A DNA stretch of 64,000 nt from Bacillus halotolerans (GTDB taxonomy: Bacteria > Bacillota > Bacilli > Bacillales > Bacillaceae): assembly GCF_001517105.1 (NCBI RefSeq), contig NZ_LPVF01000012.1, forward strand, positions 434,001-498,000, written 5' to 3'. Numbering within the stretch: position 1 is the first letter of the stretch; each line of letters begins with the position of its first letter. The translations under genes and the position numbers were made by a program. Below, piece by piece: positions 31,057-39,107 of the stretch. The notes below the pieces were generated by a model. It was not told the origin of the DNA, did no database searches, and was given only the letters and a program-made list of their open reading frames with translations.

Positions 31057-31628
31057 TCACTTTCTGTCAAAAAGTTTTCATATTTTTTCCATAATTTGGT
31101 GTTAGATGTGGTAACAGCAACGGCACCAGCTTTCAGTGCCTGTTCTACATCTTGTTCTGTGCGGATGAAACCTCCCGCAAAGATAGGGATACCTGTTTTC
31201 TCTTTAATTTCCTGAATAAGTGACGGCACGATGCCCGGCAGCACTTCAATGAAGTCAGGCTTATGCTTGCCGACAAACTCCATGCTTTTTTCCATTGCGC
31301 TTGTATCAAGCAGAAACAAACGCTGGATTGCATAGATTTTCTTCTGCTTCGCTTTTGCAATCACGTTTGATCTTGTTGAGATAATCCCCGCTGGCTTGAT
31401 ATCCTGGCAGATGAATTCCGCTCCGTATTCATCATGTTTGATCCCTTGAATTAAATCGACATGCACCATCATCTTCTTCCCGTGCTTTTGCGCCTCTCTG
31501 ATCACGCCCTTTAATTGTCCGAGATGAATATCAAGTATCACGCCGTACGAAAACGAGCTGTTTAAAAACTCATCAAATTGCTTCATATTGCGAATAGCCG
31601 GTAAAATAGGCTGGTTGTGAAAACTCAT
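31053..31628 (-). CDS. glpP: Glycerol-3-phosphate-responsive antiterminator
   Basis: GlpP binds glycerol-3-phosphate and the leader RNAs of glpFK and glpD to allow transcription past their terminators. The 191 residues form a TIM-barrel-like fold with [21 protein letters not shown] and the phosphate-binding [13 protein letters not shown], the whole-length family pattern. The frame opens with TTG at 31646, but AAAGGAG is 6 bases before ATG 31628. That ribosome site overlaps the region just after the yhxA stop, so both may be on one transcript. Confidence 0.95.
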   Translation of the reverse strand: MSFHNQPILPAIRNMKQFDEFLNSSFSYGVILDIHLGQLKGVIREAQKHGKKMMVHVDLIQGIKHDEYGAEFICQDIKPAGIISTRSNVIAKAKQKKIYAIQRLFLLDTSAMEKSMEFVGKHKPDFIEVLPGIVPSLIQEIKEKTGIPIFAGGFIRTEQDVEQALKAGAVAVTTSNTKLWKKYENFLTESD

Positions 31629-31658
31629 AGTGTGCTCCTTTAACAAATCACTTTTGTA

Positions 31659-32996
31659 TCAAATCGTCAGTATGCTTTCCTTCACCGTTTTTACGATAAA
31701 TGCAAGGTCTTCTTCTGTCAGACAAAATGGCGGGGCGAGCTGAATGACATTGTTATATCCGGCGACTGTATCGCCGTTTTTGCCGATGATCAGCCCTTTC
31801 TCTTTGCATGCCGTAACCACTTGGTTCACTTGGTCAGCGCCAGCCGGCTCTTTAGTCAGCTTATCTTTGACAAGTTCGATTCCGACCAGCAGCCCTTTTC
31901 CCCTTACATCCCCTACTGCAGGGTGTTCTCTCAACGACTGAAGCTCACCTAAAAGCTTTGCTCCGAGATCGCGGGATCGCTGAATCAGCTGTTCATCCTC
32001 CATAATTTGCAGGTTTTTCAAAGCCAATGCGCAGGCTGCCGGGCTGCCGCCGAATGTGTTGACGTGGCGGAAACGGTCATAAGGAGCTTCTCCTTGGTAT
32101 GCTTCAAAAATCTCCCGTTTAACCGCGGTCGCTGACAATGGCAGATACGCGCTTGTAATCCCTTTCGCCATTGTAATGATATCGGGCTTCACGCCGTAGT
32201 GCATAAATCCGAACGGCTCGCCAGTCCGCCCAAATCCGCAGATGACTTCGTCACAAATCAGCAGGGCGCCGTGCCGGCGGCAGATTTCCTCCACTTTCTT
32301 CATATATCCGTCCGGCGGCATTAAAATGCCTCCGCCAGTAATAATGGGCTCCATAATGACACCGGCAATCGTTTCGTTTAATTCCCATGTCATGATGCGG
32401 TCAATTTCATTTGCGCTCTCTAATGAATTGGCGTCCTCAGGATTTCGGTAGACATCAGGCGGGGCGGCGTGCAGAAATCCTTGGCTTAACGGTTCATATT
32501 TATATTTCCGCTGTGCCTGGCCGGTGGCAGAGAGCGCTCCCAACGTATTGCCGTGATAGGCTCTATATCTAGAGATGAATTTATAACGGCTGTGGTCACC
32601 GTTTTCCAGATGGTACTGGCGAGCGATCTTAAAAGCGGTTTCATTTGCTTCCGATCCGCTGTTGGAAAAGAAAATCACATAATCGCCGCCAAGCCACTCA
32701 TTCAGCTTCTCCGCCAAGTGAATCGCAGGTGCGTGACTTTGCGTTAACGGGTAATACGGCAGTTCCTTTAATTGTTCATAGGCAGCCTCCGCAAGCTCTT
32801 TTCTGCCGTAACCAATATTAACGCACCACAAACCGGACATCGCATCAAGATAGCGGCGTCCGTCTATATCAGTCACCCAGGCTCCTTCCGCCTTTTGGGC
32901 AATCAGACTGTCCGCTTGATGCGCTCCCTTCATAGCATGCCACACGAATTGCTCATCCTTTTGCTTTAATCCCTGATTTTGCTGAATGTTTCCCAT
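31659..32996 (-). CDS. yhxA: Class III pyridoxal-phosphate aminotransferase YhxA
   Basis: An omega-amino-acid:pyruvate type aminotransferase (beta-alanine/BioA/GabT relatives). PLP-binding features: SNSGSEANETA near 105-115, ICDEVICGFGRTG with the cofactor Asp, and the Schiff-base lysine in MAKGITSAYLPLSA. The substrate is unknown. Several in-frame starts exist: TTG 33026, ATG 33011 (450 residues, as I recall annotated in 168) and ATG 32996. Only the last is preceded at 9 bases by a good site (GGAGATGAT), so it is chosen (445 residues). A strong SigA promoter lies upstream and glpP follows after 30 bp. Confidence 0.9.
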   Translation of the reverse strand: MGNIQQNQGLKQKDEQFVWHAMKGAHQADSLIAQKAEGAWVTDIDGRRYLDAMSGLWCVNIGYGRKELAEAAYEQLKELPYYPLTQSHAPAIHLAEKLNEWLGGDYVIFFSNSGSEANETAFKIARQYHLENGDHSRYKFISRYRAYHGNTLGALSATGQAQRKYKYEPLSQGFLHAAPPDVYRNPEDANSLESANEIDRIMTWELNETIAGVIMEPIITGGGILMPPDGYMKKVEEICRRHGALLICDEVICGFGRTGEPFGFMHYGVKPDIITMAKGITSAYLPLSATAVKREIFEAYQGEAPYDRFRHVNTFGGSPAACALALKNLQIMEDEQLIQRSRDLGAKLLGELQSLREHPAVGDVRGKGLLVGIELVKDKLTKEPAGADQVNQVVTACKEKGLIIGKNGDTVAGYNNVIQLAPPFCLTEEDLAFIVKTVKESILTI

Positions 32997-33086
32997 ACCC
33001 ATCATCTCCATTTCATTAGCGTTCAATAAATAAATTGAAACAGACCTTCTCTTATGTGAAGTCTAGGTGATGATTTCCCTGACTTC

Positions 33087-33115
33087 AATATAAAGCCAGA
33101 CGACAAAGGAGTCAA
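33087..33115 (-). promoter_or_regulatory. SigA promoter of yhxA
   Basis: On the minus strand TTGACT, 17 bases, TATATT, about 75-90 bp upstream of the yhxA start. Confidence 0.7.
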
Positions 33116-33137
33116 TAAACCGCCGGGTAATTAAAAC

Positions 33138-33166
33138 ATCCTCTTTCATCAAGAAGAAAGAGGATG
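33138..33166 (-). terminator. Hairpin at the 3' end of the AEC transporter gene
   Basis: CATCCTCTTTC / GAAAGAGGATG, 11-bp perfect stem. The stop codon is in the loop; TTTTAAT follows on the minus strand. It acts as a modest terminator before yhxA. Confidence 0.6.
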
Positions 33167-34063
33167 CAGCATCCAGAGCAGGACCGGCAAAGTGACTATG
33201 CTCAGCATTGTGCTGATAAAAGTGGCACTGGAAACGACTTCGGGCCTTGTATTAAACTGAACGGCCATTAAGGTCGTATTGGCAGCGGTCGGCATGGCCG
33301 CTACGAGGATCATAATTTGCTTCGTCATGTCATCCACAGGCAAAATCAATGTGAAGGCCAGCGCAATTAACGGTGATACCATCAGCTTCAGCAGCAGAGA
33401 ATAAGAAATTTTTCTGTATTCAATATTCCTGAAAGAGATCAGCGCAAGCTGCATGCCAAGAATAATCATGATCGCCGGAATCGTCGCATTTCCGACCAGT
33501 TCAATGCCTGTCATTAACTCTTTAGGGACTGAAATATGCATAAGCTGAAGAATTGCGCCTAAAAGTGCTCCGTACGCCACAGGCATACGGATAACCCGAG
33601 TCATCACCGTTTTACATCCGCCTTCCTCCGAACCGCCCTTTGCAGCGTAATACATGCCGATAGTACTCATAATTAACTGCTGCAGCACCATTAACACAAC
33701 AGCCGTATCCAGCCCCGCCGTCCCAAACACAAGCAGTACGACAGGCGTGCCGTAATTGCCGTTATTCATAAAGGCTGATGAGAGAATCATGGCACAGCGA
33801 TCTTGGTTCGGATACCTATGTAAAAAGGATAAAAAGGAGACCAACAGCACAAGAACCAGGCATAGACCCAGCACAAAAATAGACAGATACACATAGTCCA
33901 TCGTCAGCTCGTTTGAATAAAACGTATCAAAAGCCAAAAAAGGAGACATTAAATATAAGGACATTTTGGACAGTGTCTGAATATCAAAACCAAGTGTTTT
34001 CTGTCCGATATAACCAATTGCGAAGATTCCGAAAACAGGGACTAAAACAAGCAGAAACTCCAT
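33149..34063 (-). CDS. AEC-family (auxin efflux carrier-like) transporter
   Basis: A 304-residue membrane protein with about ten helices in the 5+5 layout of the AEC/bile-acid-transporter-like fold. The crossing-loop motif FMNNGNYGTPVVLL at about 105-118 is diagnostic for AEC carriers, with the partner AMPTAANTTLMAVQF in the second half. In bacteria such carriers export or exchange malate, malonate or other organic anions; the substrate is not readable. ATG 34063 is preceded by AAGAAGGTG; the frame starts further up at 34093 without a better site. I do not recall it between yhcX and yhxA in 168, so it may be a clade-specific insertion. Confidence 0.88.
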   Translation of the reverse strand: MEFLLVLVPVFGIFAIGYIGQKTLGFDIQTLSKMSLYLMSPFLAFDTFYSNELTMDYVYLSIFVLGLCLVLVLLVSFLSFLHRYPNQDRCAMILSSAFMNNGNYGTPVVLLVFGTAGLDTAVVLMVLQQLIMSTIGMYYAAKGGSEEGGCKTVMTRVIRMPVAYGALLGAILQLMHISVPKELMTGIELVGNATIPAIMIILGMQLALISFRNIEYRKISYSLLLKLMVSPLIALAFTLILPVDDMTKQIMILVAAMPTAANTTLMAVQFNTRPEVVSSATFISTMLSIVTLPVLLWMLHPLSS

Positions 34064-34133
34064 AAGGCACCTTCTTTTCCGATGTACACACATTAAATTC
34101 TATTTTAAAGAAAGCATGGCAGAGTTTTTTTAA

Positions 34134-34160
34134 AAAAACCCGCCAATTCAGGCGGGTTTC
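34134..34160 (-). terminator. Terminator of yhcX
   Basis: AAACCCGCC, 6-base loop, GGCGGGTTT with A and T runs, 5 bp after the yhcX stop. Confidence 0.85.
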
Positions 34161-34164
34161 CGGA

Positions 34165-35706
34165 TTATTTCTTATAGTGAATATGATAAATATCGCGGCG
34201 TCTGTCTTTGAGCTGGCGCACCGTTCCGTTTTGGCGCTGTCTTCTTAGAATTTCTAAGTCAACATCGCCAATGACGACCATTTCAATATTCGGGTTGGTT
34301 TCCCCAACGATGCCGTCTCTTGCGAATTCAAAATCAGAAGGGGCAAAGATGCCGGACTGAGCATATTGGATATCCATATTTTCAGTTTGCGGCAGGTTTC
34401 CAACCGTTCCGGAAATGACGGTATAAATTTGATTTTCGACCGCTCTTGCCTGTGAACAGTATCTGACACGCAAGTAGCCTTGGCGGTCTTCCGTACAAAA
34501 TGGCGTAAAAATAATTTTTGCGCCTTTATCGGCCGCAATGCGGGCAAGCTCAGGAAACTCAATGTCATAGCAAATTTGGATCGCAATTTTCCCGCAGTCC
34601 GTATCAAACACACGTACCTGGTCGCCCGCGCTGATTCCCCACCATTTGCGTTCATTAGGCGTAATATGCAGTTTATATTGCTTCTCAATCGTTCCATCGC
34701 GTCTGAACAGGTAGGCGATATTATAAATTTTCCCTTCCTCTTCTACAAAATGAGATCCGCCGATAATGTTGACATTATACTTAACAGCCAAGTCTGTAAA
34801 CAGACTGATGTAATCCTCAGTATACTCGGTAATTCTCTGTACCGCCAAGCTTGGTGAACGTTCCTCAAGGAAGGACATCAGCTGGGTTGTGAAAATTTCC
34901 GGGAACACTGCAAAATCAGACCTCGCGTCAGATGCGACATCGACATAGTACTCTACTTGATTCGCAAATTCCTCAAAGGAATAGATTTTTTTCATTTCGT
35001 ATTGAATGACACAAATTCTCACAGGGAAGGCCGATTTATAATAACGCTTTGTCTGCTGCGGCAGATAATCGACATTATTCCATTCCATCAGCGTCGCATA
35101 TTTAATTGAAGCTGTATCATCCGGGAGATAATCCGGGTTAATCCGCATCAGGGTAAAACCGTTCATCAGCTGAAAAGAAAGGACAGGATCGTAAATTTGA
35201 TGGCGTGTTACCTGTTCAACATACTCTCTCGCAGTCATTTCATCAGCATATTTATGATAGTTCGGTATCCGTCCGCCTATGATGATGCTTTTCAGATTTA
35301 AACGTCTTGCCAAATCCTTTCTTGCCTCATACAAACGATGGCCGATTTTCATCCGTCTGTAATCAGGATGCACCATGACCTCGATCCCGTACATGTTTAA
35401 GCCATCCGGATTGTGATTGGTGATGTATCCGTCATCTGTAATGTCCTGCCACGTATGGCGGTCATCATATTCATCAAAATTAATCAGGAGGCTTGAGCAC
35501 GAACCGATAATTTCACCTTCGAATTCTGCACAAAACTGCCCTTCCGGAAAATGCTCCAGATGGCTGATTAAATGCTCGCGCTTCCACGGCTCCATGCCTG
35601 GAAAGCAGTCCTTTTGAAGGTCTATAATGTTGTCGATATCTTTCTCTTCGATATTACGGATGACCATTTTCTTTTCAAAACGGGTCAAATCTAATTTCTC
35701 AGACAA
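34165..35706 (-). CDS. yhcX: GNAT acetyltransferase fused to nitrilase-family amidohydrolase
   Basis: YhcX (513 residues) joins an acetyltransferase-like domain (about 14-185, with RRMKIGHRLYEARK as the acetyl-CoA loop) to a carbon-nitrogen hydrolase (about 228-490). The nitrilase catalytic triad is complete: E270 (FPEIFTTQ), K345 (YKLHITPNE) and C379 (IQICYDIEFPE). The substrate is unknown; by family it hydrolyses an amide. It is downstream of yhcW by 16 bp on the same strand and ends in a terminator. Confidence 0.92.
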   Translation of the reverse strand: MSEKLDLTRFEKKMVIRNIEEKDIDNIIDLQKDCFPGMEPWKREHLISHLEHFPEGQFCAEFEGEIIGSCSSLLINFDEYDDRHTWQDITDDGYITNHNPDGLNMYGIEVMVHPDYRRMKIGHRLYEARKDLARRLNLKSIIIGGRIPNYHKYADEMTAREYVEQVTRHQIYDPVLSFQLMNGFTLMRINPDYLPDDTASIKYATLMEWNNVDYLPQQTKRYYKSAFPVRICVIQYEMKKIYSFEEFANQVEYYVDVASDARSDFAVFPEIFTTQLMSFLEERSPSLAVQRITEYTEDYISLFTDLAVKYNVNIIGGSHFVEEEGKIYNIAYLFRRDGTIEKQYKLHITPNERKWWGISAGDQVRVFDTDCGKIAIQICYDIEFPELARIAADKGAKIIFTPFCTEDRQGYLRVRYCSQARAVENQIYTVISGTVGNLPQTENMDIQYAQSGIFAPSDFEFARDGIVGETNPNIEMVVIGDVDLEILRRQRQNGTVRQLKDRRRDIYHIHYKK

Positions 35707-35721
35707 TCTACTCGCTCCTTT

Positions 35722-36384
35722 CTAGTTTTGTGCGTTCAGATGATCAAGCAATAGGGCGAGCTCCATCTCCGCCATTGATTCGAGCCTGTGATCATATTCT
35801 TCAAACATCAAGGTGCCTGTTACTTGATTCGGAACGATTACACACTTCATGCCCGCTCGCTTGGCAGCAATCGAACCATTGACGGAATCCTCGAATGCGA
35901 GACATTCCGACGGCGATACTCCAAGATTCTTTGCCGCTAACAAATACAGCTCGGGATTGGGCTTGACCTCTTCTACATCATCAGCTGTCTGAATCACTTC
36001 GAATTCGTCAAACAGGCCAAGTTGCTTCAAATGGCCGGATACCCATTTATAATCTGAGCTGGAAGCCAGTCCTACTTTTAAGCCTAAATCCTTTGCCGCA
36101 TTCAGATACGCTTCAACACCAGGTCTCGCTTTTTCTGTTTCCATGCGTTTTGCAAACCGGTCTCTTCTCAGTTTTGTCAGCTCTTCATGGTTCAGCTTTT
36201 TGCCTATCTGTTTTTCTAAGTATTCAAATGGCCGAAATCCCGCCGCTGTTCCGATAACCTTGCCCCAAACGGATAACGGCAGAACTGAGCCATGTTCCTC
36301 AAAAATTTCCTGAAGGACTTCATATTCATGTGTTTCTGTATCAAGAATAAGCCCATCAAAATCAAAAATTAACGCTTTTATCAC
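35722..36384 (-). CDS. yhcW: HAD-superfamily phosphatase YhcW
   Basis: A 220-residue beta-phosphoglucomutase/phosphatase-like HAD protein. Catalytic D8 and D10 lie in IFDFDGLILD, followed by a helical cap, motif II S in GLASSSDYK, K in VKPNPELYL and the acidic pair in FEDSVNG. The phosphorylated substrate is unknown. An ORF extends to 36492, but AAAGGAG lies 9 bases before GTG 36384, which is chosen. Probably cotranscribed with yhcX. Confidence 0.9.
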   Translation of the reverse strand: MIKALIFDFDGLILDTETHEYEVLQEIFEEHGSVLPLSVWGKVIGTAAGFRPFEYLEKQIGKKLNHEELTKLRRDRFAKRMETEKARPGVEAYLNAAKDLGLKVGLASSSDYKWVSGHLKQLGLFDEFEVIQTADDVEEVKPNPELYLLAAKNLGVSPSECLAFEDSVNGSIAAKRAGMKCVIVPNQVTGTLMFEEYDHRLESMAEMELALLLDHLNAQN

Positions 36385-36476
36385 TGCGTACAACTCCTTT
36401 GGCCCGAATTGAGACATATATGTATACACTATACCCCGAAACGTCTCTGCTTTCAAAAAGTAAGGGTTTATGTGAA

Positions 36477-36508
36477 GAAAGAGCCTGCACACTGCAAGCT
36501 CTTTCTTA
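36477..36508 (-). terminator. Terminator of yhcV
   Basis: AAGAAAGAGCTTGCAG...GCTCTTTCTT-type imperfect hairpin immediately after the yhcV stop on the minus strand. Confidence 0.65.
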
Positions 36509-36931
36509 TTAATGCAAGTTTTGATGAGAAATGTTTGTCAGCGCTTCTCCAGCAGACTCGTTCGACATCTGATTGACAGCCAGGTCTCCAAGCGCAACGA
36601 TCCCGACTAGATTGTTTTGATCTACAATAGGAAGGCGGCGGATTTGGTGCTGGGCCATCAGATGCGACGCGTCTTCCAGACTCATATTAGGATTTCCTGA
36701 TACGAGGTCTGTTGACATCACTTCTGAAACGGGTGTCTGGCCATCTCGGCCTTGAGCTGTGGTTCTCAATGCAATGTCACGGTCAGTCAGCATTCCTTTT
36801 AAAACACCTTGCTCTACCACGGGAACCGCCCCGACGTTATGCTGTTTCATCAGAGAAGCCGCTTCCTGAATCGTTTGATTCGGAGAAACGGTTGCTACCT
36901 GCGTTGTCATTGAATGTTTAACTGAACTCAT
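36509..36931 (-). CDS. yhcV: Tandem CBS-domain protein YhcV
   Basis: A 140-residue cytosolic protein consisting of two CBS domains (about 8-60 and 75-128; repeats GAVPVVEQGVLKGMLTDRDI and RRLPIVDQNNLVGIVALGD). Stand-alone CBS pairs bind adenine nucleotides and act as regulatory subunits; the partner is unknown. The ATG at 36931 follows GGGGTG. Monocistronic. Confidence 0.9.
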   Translation of the reverse strand: MSSVKHSMTTQVATVSPNQTIQEAASLMKQHNVGAVPVVEQGVLKGMLTDRDIALRTTAQGRDGQTPVSEVMSTDLVSGNPNMSLEDASHLMAQHQIRRLPIVDQNNLVGIVALGDLAVNQMSNESAGEALTNISHQNLH

Positions 36932-37021
36932 TGGTCAGCACCCCTTTCAATCATTAGTATGTTCAGACACCGGATGATTAAAAAGGGAGTTGCAGGAAAG
37001 GATTTGTGGTATGATTTCTCT

Positions 37022-37061
37022 GATGCAAAAAGAGCTTTTCTCAAAATGGAAAAGCTCTTGC
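37022..37061 (-). terminator. Terminator of yhcU
   Basis: AAGAGCTTTTCC, loop, GAAAAGCTCTTTTT on the minus strand, 7 bp beyond the yhcU stop. Confidence 0.8.
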
Positions 37062-37067
37062 CGCAGA

Positions 37068-37463
37068 TTATATCAGCCTTCTGTGACCCGAAAAGGCATT
37101 GTTTGTTTTCGGTTGAAAATCAGATAAAGCAAACGGAAAATATACTCCGCAATCATTCAGCATCTTGCTGTTTTTATCAAAAATAGCTTGATCACTCAAG
37201 TCATCGTGCGGTGAAGGCTTTGTCAGAATAATATGTATCATTTGCAGACAAGCCATAATTTGAAAAGCTTCTTTTAATGTTCCTTGGTAATATTGGTTAT
37301 TTAAAGACAGAACGCCTTTCTTTTTAAAGCGCTGAATGTCCAGTTCGGAGAAATAAAGAGGAAATACATGATGGAAAAGCTCCATTGACAGTTCCTTGAT
37401 AAAGCATTCCTGTTCTTCAGTTGCTGCGTTCACGATTCTCACGTCTATCACCTTTCTTGCCAT
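37068..37463 (-). CDS. yhcU: Conserved hypothetical protein YhcU
   Basis: A 131-residue soluble protein of the DUF5365 type found in Bacillus; no catalytic motif is apparent (MARKVIDVRIVNAATEEQE start, central helix KEAFQIMACLQMIHIIL). The frame extends to 37568, but MARK at 37463 gives the known family start even though its ribosome site is weak (only TTTGGA nearby). It is divergent from yhcT. Function unknown. Confidence 0.78.
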   Translation of the reverse strand: MARKVIDVRIVNAATEEQECFIKELSMELFHHVFPLYFSELDIQRFKKKGVLSLNNQYYQGTLKEAFQIMACLQMIHIILTKPSPHDDLSDQAIFDKNSKMLNDCGVYFPFALSDFQPKTNNAFSGHRRLI

Positions 37464-37574
37464 CGAATATCCAAAGTCTTTCTCAAGAATATCACAGAAA
37501 AAAACGCGAATGTTAAGGTAAGTGTTTCCTATGAGAAGCAGCGGCCTTTCGCGCAAAAAAGGAGCCATTTGATC

Positions 37575-38483
37575 ATGAAAGAAAAAGGCAAAGGGCTAGA
37601 GCTGATAATCAGTGAAAAACAGGACGGACAATGGCTGTTTTCTGTGCTGAAAACAGAGCTCAAAGCTTCTAAACCCGTTATCCAAGAATGGATGACTTAT
37701 CACAATATAAAGGTCAATCACGAGCCTGTCAAAAACAACATACTCGTAAAAAAGGGTGACCGCCTGTTTATTGATCTTCAGGAAAACGAAGAGTCCTCCG
37801 TCATACCTGAGTATGGAGAGCTTGATATTTTATTTGAAGACCGCCACATGTTAATCGTCAATAAACCAGCTGGCATTTCCACTCATCCCAATGAAGAAGG
37901 CCAAACCGGCACACTCGCCAATTTGATCGCATATCACTTTCAGGTCAATGGAGAAACAATCAAAGTGCGCCATGTCCACCGTCTTGATCAGGATACATCA
38001 GGCGCTGTCGTATTCGCCAAGCATCGTCTGGCGCATGCCATCTTAGACCAGCAGCTAGAGCAAAAAACGCTGAGGCGTACGTACCTCGCAATTGTTGAAG
38101 GAAAACTGAAACCGAAAAAAGGCAAAATCGATTCACCGATTGGAAAAGACAGATCACACCCGACAAGACGGCGGGTTTCGCCAGGCGGACAAGCCGCCGT
38201 CACCCATTACCGTACCCTTGCTATCAATGCGAGAGAACAGCTCTCGCTTGCTGAATTAGAGCTGGAAACAGGCAGAACGCATCAAATCCGTGTGCATATG
38301 GCAAGCATCGGCCATCCACTTACGGGGGATACACTTTACGGAGGCGGGAGCCAATTTCTTAACAGGCAGGCGCTGCATGCCAAAAAGGTACAGGCTGTTC
38401 ATCCGATTACCGAAGAGCTGGTCGTTGCCGAAGCACCTCTTCCAGCTGATATAGAAAGCCTTTGCCATACGTATTTATCATGA
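37575..38483 (+). CDS. yhcT: RluA/RluD-family pseudouridine synthase YhcT
   Basis: A 302-residue RNA pseudouridine synthase. It has an S4-like N-terminal part (about 15-70) and the catalytic domain with D138 in HRLDQDTSGAVVFAK, the RluA-family active site, and the RTHQIRVHMASIGHP motif. It probably modifies rRNA or tRNA; the target site cannot be named. AAAGGAG precedes TTG 37569 and ATG 37575; the ATG is chosen. Convergent with yhcS. Confidence 0.9.
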   Translation: MKEKGKGLELIISEKQDGQWLFSVLKTELKASKPVIQEWMTYHNIKVNHEPVKNNILVKKGDRLFIDLQENEESSVIPEYGELDILFEDRHMLIVNKPAGISTHPNEEGQTGTLANLIAYHFQVNGETIKVRHVHRLDQDTSGAVVFAKHRLAHAILDQQLEQKTLRRTYLAIVEGKLKPKKGKIDSPIGKDRSHPTRRRVSPGGQAAVTHYRTLAINAREQLSLAELELETGRTHQIRVHMASIGHPLTGDTLYGGGSQFLNRQALHAKKVQAVHPITEELVVAEAPLPADIESLCHTYLS

Positions 38484-38486
38484 AAG

Positions 38487-38516
38487 AAAAGCCGCAGGGA
38501 TTGTCCTGCGGCTTTA
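38487..38516. terminator. Bidirectional terminator yhcT/yhcS
   Basis: AAAGCCGCAGG, 5-base loop, CCTGCGGCTTT between convergent genes. Confidence 0.85.
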
Positions 38517-39107
38517 AATACGTTTTCCGTAAATAATATAACGTTTCGGGGCATTCCCGACGTATGAAAAAGGGTAGCAGGTGGTCAGAATGAGCTCTTC
38601 CTTTTCGTGCTGCAGCGTAATAATGGAGGTATCATCCTTGTCCACGATTTTTGTTTTGTCAATTTCATATGTGAAATCACCATATGAAAGGATGATGTTG
38701 AGCCGATCACCTTTTTCAAGCTCTCCTGTCCGGCGAAACACGGTGTCCCGATGTCCTGACAGTACAATTTGCCCGTTTTCATCTGGATAATAGCTTTTCT
38801 TGTAATGCCCCACACCCTTTTCTAAATCATCCGCATCGGTCCCTTCCACGATCGGAAGCTCCGCATTGATTTTCGGTATTTCCAGTATGCCGCTTGCTTG
38901 GCCGGTCTTCGGCTTAAACGATGATTTTTTCTCGGCTTGATTATCGTTTTTCTTCGTGCCTGGTATCGCCCGCGGCTGTTCAGCCGCCTTTTTTGCTTCT
39001 TTTAATGTCTGCTCTGTTTTCATGCTGGTATCAATCAGTTTGAAGCCCCCGTAGCCTGTGATCACAAGACCGATCACAATGATCACAAGAGGAATATATT
39101 TTTTCAC
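38514..39107 (-). CDS. yhcS: Class D sortase
   Basis: YhcS (SrtD) is a membrane transpeptidase that anchors YhcR (and YfkN) to peptidoglycan. The 197 residues have an N-terminal transmembrane helix (about 5-24) and the sortase barrel with H119 (LSGHRDTVF), C177 (LTTCYPF) and R189 (APKRYIIYG). All catalytic residues are present. It overlaps the yhcR stop by 4 bp (ATGA), so enzyme and substrate are translated from one message. Confidence 0.95.
   Translation of the reverse strand: MKKYIPLVIIVIGLVITGYGGFKLIDTSMKTEQTLKEAKKAAEQPRAIPGTKKNDNQAEKKSSFKPKTGQASGILEIPKINAELPIVEGTDADDLEKGVGHYKKSYYPDENGQIVLSGHRDTVFRRTGELEKGDRLNIILSYGDFTYEIDKTKIVDKDDTSIITLQHEKEELILTTCYPFSYVGNAPKRYIIYGKRI

Noticed and set aside
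36959..37186. 75-codon + strand frame between yhcV and yhcU
   Set aside because: It crosses the yhcU terminator hairpin and the yhcU coding region in reverse; no ribosome site.
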